Positions 35,387 through 43,624 are shown, counted from the first letter of the stretch. The stretch: 64,000 nt of DNA from Paenibacillus timonensis (GCF_022427145.1 NZ_JAKSXN010000029.1:1-64000); one strand, 5' to 3'. Translations and numbers: made by a program. The notes: generated by a model not told the origin, from the letters alone.

Positions 35387-35501
35387 AACGTATCGTTTAG
35401 TAATTGTTAATGATTAAATAATATACTGAACGTACCGTTTTGTAAATATAAATTTTGATTCCCGCGCTTCGATGAATATTTAGTATAATAAACGTACAGT
35501 T
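35387..35501. promoter_or_regulatory. Three operators between the MFS and TetR genes
   Basis: AACG-TAT-CGTT at 35387-35397, AACG-TAC-CGTT at 35429-35439 and AACG-TAC-AGTT at 35491-35501. The first two also share the flank TACTG on the left and TTTNGTA on the right. The third directly follows TATAAT at 35484-35489, the likely -10 of the TetR gene, so binding there would block it. Confidence 0.65.
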
Positions 35502-35527
35502 TTTATGCGGAAAAGGAGTGGGTCCAA

Positions 35528-36106
35528 GTGAGTACCAAAAGAGGGCGTCCGCGCAATATGGATACGCAAAACGCCATTCTTGCCGCTTCCTACGATTTGT
35601 TGCTGGAACAAGGTTTTGGATCGGTCACGGTGGAGAAAATCGCGGAGCGGGCCGGAGTCAGCAAAGCCACGATCTATAAATGGTGGCCCAACAAAGCCGC
35701 GGTGGTCATGGACGGGTTCCTGTCGGCGTCTACGGCTAGAATTCCGGTTCCCGATACGGGTTCGGTTTCCGAGGACCTGGTCATCCACGTTACGAGATTG
35801 GTTCGCTTTATGACTAGCCGGGAGGGGAATGTCATCAAAGAACTGGTCGGGGAAGGACAAATGGATGCCGGACTGGCGGAAACTTACCGCTCGAGGTACT
35901 TTCGCCCCCGCCGGCTTGAGGCACGCCAAATCCTTGAACGCGGAATCCGGCGCGGAGAGCTGAAGGACCGGCTTGATCTTGAGTTATGCCTGGATCAAAT
36001 CTACGGACCGATCTTTTATCGGCTTTTGATCTTAAGCGACGAGTTGGACGAAAACTACGTTGAACATTTGGTGAAGTGGGTTCTGGAGGGACTCGCGGCA
36101 AAATGA
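35528..36106 (+). CDS. TetR/AcrR-family repressor of the MFS gene
   Basis: A 192-residue regulator. HTH at about 10-57 (ILAASYDLLLEQGFGSVTVE, AGVSKATIYKWWPNKAAVVM), basic start KRGRPRN, and a C-terminal domain of the TetR_C_11 type (LEARQILERGIRRGELKDRL). The start is GTG 35528 with AAAAGGAG upstream. Divergent from the MFS gene; the shared gap carries three copies of its likely operator, one at its own promoter. Confidence 0.92.
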   Translation: MSTKRGRPRNMDTQNAILAASYDLLLEQGFGSVTVEKIAERAGVSKATIYKWWPNKAAVVMDGFLSASTARIPVPDTGSVSEDLVIHVTRLVRFMTSREGNVIKELVGEGQMDAGLAETYRSRYFRPRRLEARQILERGIRRGELKDRLDLELCLDQIYGPIFYRLLILSDELDENYVEHLVKWVLEGLAAK

Positions 36107-36263
36107 ATCGGGAACGTCCCGCTTGAAGACGTCTTTCGCTTATGATACATTATTTACCATAATTGAGATTTGGGTGTGAAGCACATACCGCTCGGATTCG
36201 ACTTGCTCTTGGGGCATGGGGATCTGGGCGGTTTTTTATTGCATCGGAAAAGGAGGGTTAATC

Positions 36264-36938
36264 ATGAGCGAGTTTGATGACGTTTATTTGGAATGGTTGG
36301 ACCGACAGATCGACGAGGAGAGAAACCCAAGAAGACGGGAGTTTCTGCAAAAGGGACTGAACCGGGGGACAACGGATTTTCTGCGGTTCATATGGTATCC
36401 CGCCATCGGAAATTTCAAAGATCTATATCCTGAGTATGAGGTTCGCGACTTTAATAATGGTTACCGTTACCTCGATTTGGCTTATAGACCGGGCAACGCC
36501 AAAGGATGTATCGAGATTCAGGATTACCGGAGCCATGCCCGGGATATCGAAGCGGGGCGATTTAAGGATCTGTGCATGAAGCAATCTCTATTGGCGCTTG
36601 ACGATTGGCTGTTTCTTCCGATTGCCTATCTATCTATTCGGGAAGACCCGGGAGTCTGCAAGCAGCTGGTCTTATCCTTCGTTGGTAAGTTTCTGTCCAA
36701 TGCCGTGCCTTCCGGCCTTCATTGGGCAGAGGCGGAGACTTTGCGGTTTGCCCGCCGTCTAATGCGTCCCTTTACTCCGGCTGAGCTCGCAGCGCATCTC
36801 ACGTTATCCCAGCAACATACAAGAGCGATTTTACATGTCATGCACGACCGAAAAATGCTGGAGGTAGTCGACGGCAAACAACGGTATCGTACGTTCAGGC
36901 TTCCTCAGGCCGATCGGAGGGGAGTAGGAGCCGGGTAG
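36264..36938 (+). CDS. Nuclease-like protein with C-terminal winged helix
   Basis: A 224-residue protein I do not assign to a named family. The N-terminal half has YEVRDFNNGYRYLDLAYRPG then AKGCIEIQDYRSHARDIEAG; the D-x(n)-E-x-Q spacing resembles the core of PD-(D/E)xK-type nucleases (DUF559-like), with Gln in place of Lys. The C-terminal 60 residues (FTPAELAAHLTLSQQHTRAI, MHDRKMLEVVDGKQRY) look like a winged helix. So it may bind DNA and cut or regulate it. ATG 36264 has AAAGGAGGG. It stands alone before a 660-bp repeat-rich gap. Confidence 0.65.
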   Translation: MSEFDDVYLEWLDRQIDEERNPRRREFLQKGLNRGTTDFLRFIWYPAIGNFKDLYPEYEVRDFNNGYRYLDLAYRPGNAKGCIEIQDYRSHARDIEAGRFKDLCMKQSLLALDDWLFLPIAYLSIREDPGVCKQLVLSFVGKFLSNAVPSGLHWAEAETLRFARRLMRPFTPAELAAHLTLSQQHTRAILHVMHDRKMLEVVDGKQRYRTFRLPQADRRGVGAG

Positions 36939-36977
36939 AAAGGGGCCTGGCGCTAGGGGAGGCCGTTGCCTACGTTG

Positions 36978-37126
36978 GCCGCTGGCGCTGGCCGCTGGCG
37001 CTGGCCGCTGACGCTAGCCGCTGACGCTAGCCGCCGCTGACGCTAGCCGCCGCTGACGCTAGCCGCTGACGCTAGCCGCTGACGCTAGCCGCTGACGCTA
37101 GCCGCTGACGCTAGCCGCTGGCGCTA
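36978..37126. repeat. 13-bp tandem repeat array, 11 units
   Basis: Unit GCCGCTGACGCTA. Units 1 and 2 have GGCGCTG endings, unit 11 has GGCGCTA, and units 5 and 6 carry a 3-bp insertion (16 bp). Total 149 bp. No open frame of note crosses it, and 13 bp is not a multiple of three. It is a likely length-variable locus. Confidence 0.92.
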
Positions 37127-37166
37127 GGTTGCGAACACTGGTGCTAAACTCTAACTCACTCTTAGC

Positions 37167-37252
37167 TCTAACGCTGGTGAGCAACGCTATTTGGGCAAAT
37201 TTGTTCTCCACAAAATTCTAACGACGATGAGACACTCTATTTGGGTGAAAAT
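37167..37252. repeat. Two direct copies of a dispersed 36-bp intergenic repeat
   Basis: Copies at 37167-37202 and 37217-37252 share TCTAACG, then TGAG, then CTATTTGGG at fixed spacing (about 26 of 36 identical). The same pattern recurs at 53.6-54.05 kb. The rest of this gap (37253-37371) shows further CGTTAGA words in the opposite direction but no gene. Confidence 0.6.
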
Positions 37253-37371
37253 CGAGCAAATTGGCAACAAAACAGGGGAATAAGCTTTGTAGGAAGCGTT
37301 AGAATCGCAAAGTGTCATTATTGAAGCATATAAGATCTGTGGCAAGCGTTAGCGGTTTGAAGGAGGGGGGA

Positions 37372-37462
37372 GAATGATGAGTTAGAATGATGGGCAAGAA
37401 TGACGAGTAAGAATGATGAGTTGGAATGACAGGTTAGTGTGACAAGTTTGAATGGTAAGTTT
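37372..37462. repeat. Second 13-bp tandem array, 7 diverged units
   Basis: Seven units of exactly 13 bp related to GAATGATGAGTTA. The units differ at several positions, so this array is older than the one at 36978. The sequence is unrelated to that array although the period is the same. From 37463 to the ribosome site near 37590 I see no gene. Confidence 0.75.
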
Positions 37463-37601
37463 GAGGTTACCCGATACCCGTTAACCGTAGGCACCTGTAA
37501 GCATCCGTAGTCAACCGAAGGTCCTCGGACCCGTAGGCCAAGGAGAATCATTTGTGCTAGAATGAAGAAGATTAACCTTATTCATGCAAAGGAGGATAAA
37601 A

Positions 37602-38510
37602 ATGAGTTCATCCATCACCTTGCATCTATGGTTCGACAAAGAGGCGAAAGAAGCCGCGGAGTTCTATTGCTCCGTATTTCCGGATTCCCGAATCACGGGA
37701 GTTACGACGATAAACGATACCCCTTCGGGTGATTCTGAGATGATTTCGTTCACCGTTTGGGGGTTTCCGTTCATGGCTATTTCGGCAGGACCGCACTTCA
37801 AGATGAATCCTTCCGTTTCGTGCATCGTCAATTTCGACCCCTCCCGAGATCCTAACGCCAGAGAAATGCTGGATGAAGCGTGGGACAAGCTGTCCGACGG
37901 CGGGATTGCCCTCATGCCCCTGGACCGGTATCCTTTCAGCGAAAGATATGGATGGATCCAGGACAAGTACGGATTTACTTGGCAGCTGATGTTGACGAAT
38001 CCCGATGGTGAGCCGCGTCCGGCGATCGTCCCCTCGATGATGTTCATTGGCGAGAACTGCGGCAAGGCGGAAGAAGCGCGCGAACTTTATCTCTCGGTGT
38101 TCCGGAACGCGAAACCCGGCGCCCTCGTCAAGTATGGACCCGGCCAGGAACCGGACCGGGAAGGTACGGTCATGTTCACCGATTTTATGCTGGAAAACAC
38201 GTGGTTAGCGGCGATGGACAGCTCGCATGCCCATAGGTTCAGTTTTAACGAAGCGATCTCCCTCTTGGTCAACTGCGAAACGCAGGAGGAAATCGATTAT
38301 TATTGGGAGCATCTCTCCGCCGTCCCCGAAGCAGAACAATGCGGTTGGCTCAAAGACCGGTACGGTGTCTCGTGGCAAATTTCTGCTTCCTCATTGGATG
38401 AGATGATGACCCGGGGCACGCCGGAACAACGCAATCGCGTCACGAAGGCGTTTTTGAAGATGAAGAAGTTTAACCTTGCGGAGTTGCAACAAGCTTTTGA
38501 TGGGAGATAA
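37602..38510 (+). CDS. PhnB-like VOC protein, two-domain
   Basis: A 302-residue protein built from two PhnB-like (vicinal oxygen chelate) repeats: about 1-140 ([40 protein letters not shown]) and 145-302 ([34 protein letters not shown]). These proteins are often labelled 3-demethylubiquinone methyltransferase-like, but no methyltransferase motif is present and the real function is unknown. ATG 37602 has AAAGGAGGA. Single gene, closed by a strong terminator. Confidence 0.85.
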   Translation: MSSSITLHLWFDKEAKEAAEFYCSVFPDSRITGVTTINDTPSGDSEMISFTVWGFPFMAISAGPHFKMNPSVSCIVNFDPSRDPNAREMLDEAWDKLSDGGIALMPLDRYPFSERYGWIQDKYGFTWQLMLTNPDGEPRPAIVPSMMFIGENCGKAEEARELYLSVFRNAKPGALVKYGPGQEPDREGTVMFTDFMLENTWLAAMDSSHAHRFSFNEAISLLVNCETQEEIDYYWEHLSAVPEAEQCGWLKDRYGVSWQISASSLDEMMTRGTPEQRNRVTKAFLKMKKFNLAELQQAFDGR

Positions 38511-38516
38511 CGAAAA

Positions 38517-38550
38517 AAGGAAGCTCCACTCGACCGAGTGAAGCTTCCTT
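38517..38550. terminator. Bidirectional terminator
   Basis: AAGGAAGCTCCACTCG (38517-38532) pairs with CGAGTGAAGCTTCCTT (38535-38550) with one mismatch. It lies between the VOC gene and the 3' end of the leftward tRNA gene. Confidence 0.85.
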
Positions 38551-38558
38551 GCATTTTA

Positions 38559-38631
38559 TGGAGCCTAGGGGGATCGAACCCCTGACCTCATCGCTGCCAG
38601 CGATGCGCTCTCCCAGCTGAGCTAAGGCCCC
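38559..38631 (-). tRNA. tRNA-Ala(GGC)
   Basis: On the minus strand a 73-nt cloverleaf: acceptor GGGGCCT/AGGCTCC with the G3-U70 pair that marks alanine tRNAs, D-loop AGCTCAGCTGGGAGAGC, anticodon stem CATCG/CGATG with loop CTGGCAG (anticodon GGC), and T-arm GGGGTTCGATCCCC. Discriminator is A. CCA is not encoded. It is a single tRNA gene with its own promoter at 38647-38675. Confidence 0.96.
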
Positions 38632-38646
38632 GTGAGCGACTATTTT

Positions 38647-38675
38647 ATTTTATAAAAATGCGGCCGGGCTGTCAA
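38647..38675 (-). promoter_or_regulatory. Promoter of the tRNA-Ala gene
   Basis: Minus strand: TTGACA at 38675-38670, 17-bp spacer, TAAAAT at 38652-38647. The start would be close to the mature 5' end at 38631. Confidence 0.8.
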
Positions 38676-38707
38676 TATCCCATTGCAAAAAAATGCACTC
38701 CCCGAAG

Positions 38708-38731
38708 TTCCGGCAACCGAGGTTGCCGGAA
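38708..38731 (-). terminator. Candidate terminator of the DUF2642-like gene
   Basis: TTCCGGCAACC and GGTTGCCGGAA form a perfect 11-bp stem; on the minus strand a seven-T run lies 12 bases further on (38695-38689). The gap before the T run makes it an imperfect example. Confidence 0.45.
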
Positions 38732-38763
38732 AGGGGGGGAACTGTGCCGGATTCCCGCGCGGC

Positions 38764-39072
38764 TTACGCCTTCATTGCCGTGATTTTTGCGGCCGGGACG
38801 ATGACCGGCCGCCCCGATTCATCGATCAATTCCAGCGCATCGGTGTGCACGGCGACCAGCGTGCCGTAAAGGACGGAGCCGGTCGTCTCAATGCGGATGC
38901 TGAGGCCGATGGAAGCTTTGATTCGTTGCCGGGTTTCGGAGTCCGGGAAGGCCGCGGCCTCGAGCGCTTGCTCCAGATGCTCCACACGGCTGGCCAGCAG
39001 CTCAAGCTCGGCTTGCAGCAGGCGAATTCGCCTTCGCAGCGGTTCGTGCAGCAGAAAGCGCAGGATGGTCAA
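38764..39072 (-). CDS. DUF2642-like small protein
   Basis: A 102-residue protein: a basic, leucine-rich helical start (RFLLHEPLRRRIRLLQAELE) that may form a coiled coil to about residue 45, then a small beta domain (IRIETTGSVLYGTLVAVHTD, LIDESGRPVIVPAAKI) of the DUF2642/YuzF type, reminiscent of SH3- or Sm-like folds found in spore-coat related proteins. The start is TTG 39072 with AAGAGGTGA upstream. Function unknown. Confidence 0.7.
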   Translation of the reverse strand: MTILRFLLHEPLRRRIRLLQAELELLASRVEHLEQALEAAAFPDSETRQRIKASIGLSIRIETTGSVLYGTLVAVHTDALELIDESGRPVIVPAAKITAMKA

Positions 39073-39237
39073 CGCGATTCACCTCTTTTCGTGACGGAAC
39101 TCGTCTCTAGCAAAGAGACAATATATCATATGAAAATAGATTGATAGAGTTCGGGTGGGGCTTACTTTCCGGCGGGTATCCTTTATGTTATGCTGAAAAC
39201 ATCTAATGAATCCGATACGTAAGGAGAGGGATTAACG

Positions 39238-39525
39238 ATGATCAAACATATCGTCTTGTTCAAACTGAAGGATGCATCGCCGGAGAACGTTGGACGAACG
39301 GTTGAGGTATTACGCGGCTTGCAGGGCAAAGTGGAGCAGTTGAGAAGCCTGGAGGTGGGCACCGACGTGATCCGTTCCCCTCGTTCCTATGATATTGCGT
39401 TGATTGCTACCTTTGATTCGCTCGCCGATTTGGAAGGGTACCAGGTTCATCCGGAGCACAAGAAAGTCATTGCGCACATGAATGAGGTACGTGAAAGCCA
39501 GGTCGCGGTCGATTTCGAATTTTAG
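39238..39525 (+). CDS. Dabb-family (stress-responsive alpha/beta barrel) protein
   Basis: A 95-residue ferredoxin-like protein with the Dabb signature: MIKHIVLFKLKD at the start, LRSLEVGTDVIRSPRSYDIA in the middle and YQVHPEHKKVIAHM with the conserved HP-H pattern. Dabb proteins form dimeric barrels, and some act in cyclisation or stress response; no substrate can be assigned. ATG 39238 has GGAGAGG. The DUF86 gene follows 25 bp later, so they are probably co-transcribed. Confidence 0.88.
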   Translation: MIKHIVLFKLKDASPENVGRTVEVLRGLQGKVEQLRSLEVGTDVIRSPRSYDIALIATFDSLADLEGYQVHPEHKKVIAHMNEVRESQVAVDFEF

Positions 39526-39550
39526 GTAGGACCCGGAGGAGGGGATATCC

Positions 39551-39970
39551 GTGTATTATGTAAACCGGGAACAAATCGAACGCCGGCTGGAGCTGGTGCC
39601 GGAATTGCTGCAGGCGTTCCAAGAATCCGTCCAGGCCGATTCGTCTTTGTTGGGGCGGTATGCCGAGGAGCGGGCGCTGCATCTGGCCATCGAGATTGTG
39701 ACGGACGTTGGCAGTTATTTGATCGACGGCTTCATTATGCGCGATGCAAGCAGCTATGAGGATATCGTGGACATTCTGCTGGACGAGAAAGTGGTCGATG
39801 CTCCGCTGCATGCGACGCTGATTGAGCTGGTTCGCCTGCGGAAACCGTTGGTCCAGGATTATTTCGCGTGGGATCGGCAGGAAGTAATCGGCTTGAGGGA
39901 GCGGTTACCCGGAGCGTTGCAGGATTTTAAAGCAAACGTGCTGAAGTATCTTGATCAGGAAGGGGTTTGA
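39551..39970 (+). CDS. DUF86 (HepT-like) protein, YutE-type
   Basis: A 139-residue helical protein very like B. subtilis YutE: YYVNREQIERRLELVPELLQ, then IEIVTDVGSYLIDGFIMRDA, EDIVDILLDEKVV, and LVRLRKPLVQDYF. It belongs to the HepT/DUF86 fold, but the RNase/AMP-acceptor motif R-x4-6-H-x-Y is not intact (RKPLVQDYF lacks the His), and no MntA nucleotidyltransferase partner is next to it. So a toxin role is unlikely. The start is GTG 39551 with GGAGGAGGGG. Confidence 0.8.
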   Translation: MYYVNREQIERRLELVPELLQAFQESVQADSSLLGRYAEERALHLAIEIVTDVGSYLIDGFIMRDASSYEDIVDILLDEKVVDAPLHATLIELVRLRKPLVQDYFAWDRQEVIGLRERLPGALQDFKANVLKYLDQEGV

Positions 39971-40090
39971 CCGGGAGTGGACAAGCCCAAAAATAATTCC
40001 TTACAGGTGTGACCGGACGGACCGTCGCTGCTTATAATGCATTATCGATATAGGCATTCGCGGAGAGATGCCGAAAAGGAGAGATGAGAC

Positions 40091-40525
40091 GTGAGCAAAG
40101 GAAATAAAGGTTGGTTATGGGGTGCCGCCATCGGTACGGTTGCCGGTGCGGTAACGGCGCTGCTGTTTGCTCCTAAAGCGGGGAAAGAGCTTCGCAAGGA
40201 TATTGCCGACGGTGCTCGCCAGGTTGGCGAGAAGACGCAAGAGGTTGCCGGCAAAGTATCGGAGCAAAGCACGGTGCTGGTAGGCAAGGTGAAGGAAGCT
40301 GCCGAAGGGCTGATCAGCGAGATTCAAAGCCGCCGGTCCGCCAAGGACGTCGCGGAGGAGGAAGTGGCTCAAGTCTCCGAATTTGCGGAGGATGGGGAGC
40401 CTGCGGCCGAGGAGGAGACGGTTGTCCTTGGCGTCGTAGCGGGGGAAGAAACGACCGAAGCCGGAGAGCTCGAAGTCGCAGTTTCGGAAGCGGCGGCAAC
40501 TGCCGAAAGCGAAGAGGACAAATAA
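40091..40525 (+). CDS. YtxH-domain general-stress-type protein
   Basis: A 144-residue protein with an N-terminal glycine-rich membrane segment (WLWGAAIGTVAGAVTALLFA), the YtxH mark PKAGKELRKDIADGA, an amphipathic helix to about residue 80, and a highly acidic Glu/Ala-rich tail. YtxH-like proteins are membrane-attached and induced by stress; function unknown. The start is GTG 40091 with AAAAGGAGAG. A TATAAT at about 40035 may be its -10. Closed by a strong terminator. Confidence 0.85.
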   Translation: MSKGNKGWLWGAAIGTVAGAVTALLFAPKAGKELRKDIADGARQVGEKTQEVAGKVSEQSTVLVGKVKEAAEGLISEIQSRRSAKDVAEEEVAQVSEFAEDGEPAAEEETVVLGVVAGEETTEAGELEVAVSEAAATAESEEDK

Positions 40526-40554
40526 CTCGAACGGCTAACCTAAACGATTGCCCG

Positions 40555-40580
40555 AAAAAGACCCGCTGACGGGTCTTTTT
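40555..40580 (+). terminator. Intrinsic terminator after the YtxH gene
   Basis: AAAAAGACCCG, CTGA loop, CGGGTCTTTTT: a perfect 11-bp stem with T run. Confidence 0.92.
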
Positions 40581-40703
40581 CCCGTTTTCTCCATCATCGC
40601 GGGTTTTCTTGCACCGTAAATTGAGTTAAGATTTAGGTACCCTTTGAAGACCCGAGTCATAAAGTAACGAGAGGGAATTTAAACTAATCATGAAGGATGC
40701 GGT

Positions 40704-41522
40704 ATGTTCGTGCAGCAAGCCATCGCTATACTAGACTCGGGAGTGGGAGGCCTCACCGTCTGCAAGGAAGTCATGAGACAGCTTCCAAGAGAGAAGATCA
40801 TTTACTTCGGAGATACGGCCCGAGCTCCCTACGGTCCAAGATCACCTGAAGAAGTTCGCTTGTTTACCGAGCAAATCGTCGATTATTTGATCCAGTTTCA
40901 GCCTAAAATGATCGTGATCGCCTGCAATACGGCTACGGCGGCCGCGCTTGATTTCATTAAAGCCAAAGTCGACATTCCCGTAATCGGCGTGATCCATCCC
41001 GGAGCCAGAGCGGCGATCAGCGCCACCAAAACCGGCAAGATCGGCGTGATCGGAACGGTGGGGACGATTCGAAGCGGGGCTTATACCGCAGCATTGCGAG
41101 AGCTGAATCCGCAGACCGAGATCGTCAGCGAGGCTTGTCCCGAGTTTGTTCCCCTGGTAGAGAAAGGGCTGTACGATACGAAAGAAGCGCTGCTCGTGGT
41201 GCAGCAATCGCTGCGGGGGATGAAGGAACATGCGATGGATTGCCTGATCTTAGGCTGTACTCATTATCCGTTCTTAAAAGATCCGATCCAGCAGGTGATG
41301 GGTCCCAAAGTGAAGCTTATCAGTTCTGCGGACGAAACTGCGAGGGAGATCAGCACCGTGCTTCACCAGCGCGGTTGCCTGGCACGCGGCAGCCGGATTC
41401 CCGTGCACCAGTTTTTTTGCAGCGGGGATGCGGAGATGTTCCGCAAGATCGCCCGCCAATGGCTGGGCGAGCAAATCGAGCTGACACCGATCGTTTGGCA
41501 GGTGTCCAGCCCGGCAGGGTAA
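40704..41522 (+). CDS. racE: Glutamate racemase
   Basis: A 272-residue PLP-independent racemase that makes D-glutamate for peptidoglycan. Substrate motif ILDSGVGGLTV near residues 9-19, first catalytic Cys74 in IACNTATAAAL, second Cys185 in LGCTHYPFL; YFGDTARAPYG is also conserved. Length is normal. ATG 40704 has a GAAGGA site. Single gene with a strong terminator that also serves the convergent lipid-kinase gene. Confidence 0.95.
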   Translation: MFVQQAIAILDSGVGGLTVCKEVMRQLPREKIIYFGDTARAPYGPRSPEEVRLFTEQIVDYLIQFQPKMIVIACNTATAAALDFIKAKVDIPVIGVIHPGARAAISATKTGKIGVIGTVGTIRSGAYTAALRELNPQTEIVSEACPEFVPLVEKGLYDTKEALLVVQQSLRGMKEHAMDCLILGCTHYPFLKDPIQQVMGPKVKLISSADETAREISTVLHQRGCLARGSRIPVHQFFCSGDAEMFRKIARQWLGEQIELTPIVWQVSSPAG

Positions 41523-41527
41523 TCGAT

Positions 41528-41573
41528 AAAAAAAACCTTTGGCGGGTCTTTCGTCCCGTCCAAAGGTTTTTTT
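41528..41573. terminator. Bidirectional terminator
   Basis: A run of A, then CCTTTGG(C)GGG pairing with CCC(GT)CCAAAGG, then seven T. Between racE and the convergent lipid kinase gene. Confidence 0.88.
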
Positions 41574-41592
41574 GAAACGCGGCCCGGCGGCA

Positions 41593-42504
41593 TTAAGCTG
41601 TTTCCGGCACGGGACGCAGGATTTGAATGGCGCCGGGATCCGCCGATGCGTTAAGCGGCGTGGCGGCGACATCTTCCCCGTCGCCCAAGGCAAGGCGAGG
41701 GATGGGGCTCGACACCGTAATATTCCGGCCCCTTAGCATTGTGACGAACGAAAACTTGGTATGGGCACCGAATAAGACGGTCGGAAACAACAGCAGCAGC
41801 TTCAGCTTCGAGCAATCGTGGACGACGCAGAGATCGAGCACCCCGTCATCCGGCTTGGCGTCAGGGCAGATGGTCAGTCCGCCGCCATAGCTGTCGACAT
41901 TGTTGATGGCCGTCAGCCAGGCGGACTCGAAGCGATGGGCGATCCCGTCGCAGTCGACGTTCAAGGGGCCGGGGCGGAACGTAAGCAGGGTATGAAAGAT
42001 GCCGATAATATAAGCCAACCTGCCAAGTCCCAGCGCATTGCATATTTTCTTGTAGCGGCTGCGGTTAACGTTACGGGCCACCTCGGCGTCGAAGCCGACG
42101 GCCAGCGCGGTCAGTGTGCTGCGACCTGCAACGGCGATCAGGTCGGCCGATGCCGGACGGCCGTTAAACAATACCTCCAGCGCGGCCCGAGTGCGGCGCG
42201 GGATGCCGAAGCCCCGGGCGGTGTCATTGCCCGAGCCGGCCGAGAATACGGCCAGCGGAACGCCGGAGTGCCGCATCGCCGGCAGCAGGCTGTGGATCGT
42301 GCCGTCGCCGCCGACAACTCCCACGGCCTCCCAAGTCTCCTGGCCGGACAGTCGGTCCTGAAGAAATGTATGCGCTTGCTCTCCGCTGTCCGTAAAGGCA
42401 TGCTCGTAAGGAATGCCCCGCCGGCGCAACTGCTTGCTGATTTTGTTCCAAACCCGGCGGCCTTCGCCATTCCCGGCATTTGGATTCACGATAAACAAAT
42501 ACAT
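41593..42504 (-). CDS. Diacylglycerol/lipid kinase family protein (YegS/DgkB-like)
   Basis: A 303-residue DAGK-catalytic-domain protein. Nucleotide motif VVGGDGTIHSLL near residue 62 and AGSGNDTARGF near 91, INNVDSYGGGLTICPDAKPD near 193, and a late LALGDGEDV (here with Gly-Asp-Gly-Glu). It should phosphorylate a lipid alcohol such as diacylglycerol in lipid turnover; DgkB versus other YegS-type kinases cannot be settled. ATG 42504 with AGGGGA. The annotation of substrate is family-based. Confidence 0.88.
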   Translation of the reverse strand: MYLFIVNPNAGNGEGRRVWNKISKQLRRRGIPYEHAFTDSGEQAHTFLQDRLSGQETWEAVGVVGGDGTIHSLLPAMRHSGVPLAVFSAGSGNDTARGFGIPRRTRAALEVLFNGRPASADLIAVAGRSTLTALAVGFDAEVARNVNRSRYKKICNALGLGRLAYIIGIFHTLLTFRPGPLNVDCDGIAHRFESAWLTAINNVDSYGGGLTICPDAKPDDGVLDLCVVHDCSKLKLLLLFPTVLFGAHTKFSFVTMLRGRNITVSSPIPRLALGDGEDVAATPLNASADPGAIQILRPVPETA

Positions 42505-42624
42505 GATGACTCCCCTATCTATGTTGGCAGCGCCAAGCGGCGTAATTTCAGTCTACTGAAGATTTGAATAAATGAAAATCAAAATTTTTCGACCCCCCGT
42601 CGATGGACGAAAGGAGTGTAGGCC

Positions 42625-43248
42625 GTGCAACTGATCGCCATGATCACCATGCTGATCGACCATGTCGGGCTGCTGTTTTTTCCCGGAGAAGTGCTGTGGC
42701 GGATTATCGGGCGGATTGCCTTTCCGATCTATGCCTACGCGCTGGTCCAGGGTCATGTGCATACCTCCAATTACCGGAAATACGCGATTCGTTTGTTTCT
42801 GATCGCTGTCCTTTCGCAAATTCCTTACCAACTGGCCTTCGATACGAACGGACTCAACGTTGTCGCGACCTTGTTTGCCGCTTCCTTGGTCCTTCGCATG
42901 CTGGATTCGGCCAAACCGGGGCCGCTCTCCGCCGTGATCATCGCCGGCGTCTGCGTCATCATGGAAGTGCTTCCGTTCGATTACGGTGCCTATGGGCTGC
43001 TGCTGGTGCTGATCTTCAAATATGCCGGGCCAGGAAAAGCGGTGGCGATGCACCTGCTGTTGAACCTTGTTTATTTGTTTGCTTACGGCTGGGTGATCCA
43101 ATTGGCTAGCATCCTGCCGACGATCGTGATCGCTTACGGACCGGGGCTGTGGCGAAAGCTCGAAGCGTGGCGGCTTCCCCGTTGGGTGTGGAGGGCGTTC
43201 TATCCTGCCCATTTGGCGGTGTTGGCGCTGCTGGTGTACTTGATGTAA
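42625..43248 (+). CDS. TraX-family membrane protein
   Basis: A 207-residue polytopic protein of the TraX group: it opens with LIAMITMLIDHVGLLFFPGE and has GRIAFPIYAYALVQGHVHTS near 36-55, plus about seven hydrophobic stretches. F-plasmid TraX acetylates pilin, but chromosomal Firmicute homologues have no known role and are related to membrane acyltransferases. The start is GTG 42625 with AAGGAGTG. No conjugation genes are near. Closed by a terminator. Confidence 0.85.
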   Translation: MQLIAMITMLIDHVGLLFFPGEVLWRIIGRIAFPIYAYALVQGHVHTSNYRKYAIRLFLIAVLSQIPYQLAFDTNGLNVVATLFAASLVLRMLDSAKPGPLSAVIIAGVCVIMEVLPFDYGAYGLLLVLIFKYAGPGKAVAMHLLLNLVYLFAYGWVIQLASILPTIVIAYGPGLWRKLEAWRLPRWVWRAFYPAHLAVLALLVYLM

Positions 43249-43277
43249 ATAGGCTAAGGGGCCGAGGCACACGAAAG

Positions 43278-43303
43278 ATCCGGGAGATGTCCCGGATTTT
43301 TTT
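43278..43303 (+). terminator. Intrinsic terminator after the TraX gene
   Basis: ATCCGGGA, GATG loop, TCCCGGAT, then seven T. Confidence 0.92.
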
Positions 43304-43378
43304 GCGCCATGAAACATGTTAAAATAGGGTATCTTATATTTAATGGAGATATTTCTAGGCTGATGGCAGGAGGGAGGC

Positions 43379-43624
43379 ATGGAGATGAAATGGAAAAGCT
43401 GGTGGTCGCTTCGTCGGTGGTCCCATATTTTTCGCCGGACTCTCCCGCTGCTGACTTCGGGCAAAGTTCCGTTTAGCGATAAGCTGCTTTTGGTCGTGCC
43501 GGCACTGCTTTATTGGGTTCTGCCGGATGTGCTGCCGTGGATTCCGATCGACGACATGGCCGTGACGATGCTGTTGATGGATTGGTTCGTCACCCGGGCG
43601 GAGCGGAAATTCCCGGGAGCCTAG
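43379..43624 (+). CDS. DUF1232-like small membrane protein
   Basis: An 81-residue protein with one or two hydrophobic segments: LLLVVPALLYWVLPDVLPWI and DDMAVTMLLMDWFVTRA. The VLPDVLPWIPIDD stretch matches the DUF1232 pattern PIDLIPDFIP...DD. Function unknown. The ATG at 43379 follows GGAGGGAGG closely; ATG 43385 is a possible alternative. Single gene. Confidence 0.7.
   Translation: MEMKWKSWWSLRRWSHIFRRTLPLLTSGKVPFSDKLLLVVPALLYWVLPDVLPWIPIDDMAVTMLLMDWFVTRAERKFPGA

Noticed and set aside
36978-37462. CRISPR array
   Set aside because: Units are contiguous 13-bp repeats without spacers, and no cas genes are present.
37318-37551. 77-codon leftward frame across the second 13-bp array
   Set aside because: Ser/Asn/His repeats arise from the tandem array; no ribosome site.
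39551-39970. HepT toxin of a HepT/MntA pair
   Set aside because: The R-x-H-x-Y motif lacks its His and no MntA-like gene is adjacent; YutE-type housekeeping protein is more likely.
42625-43248. Conjugative element because of TraX
   Set aside because: TraX-family proteins are common on Firmicute chromosomes; no other transfer genes, att sites or integrase seen.
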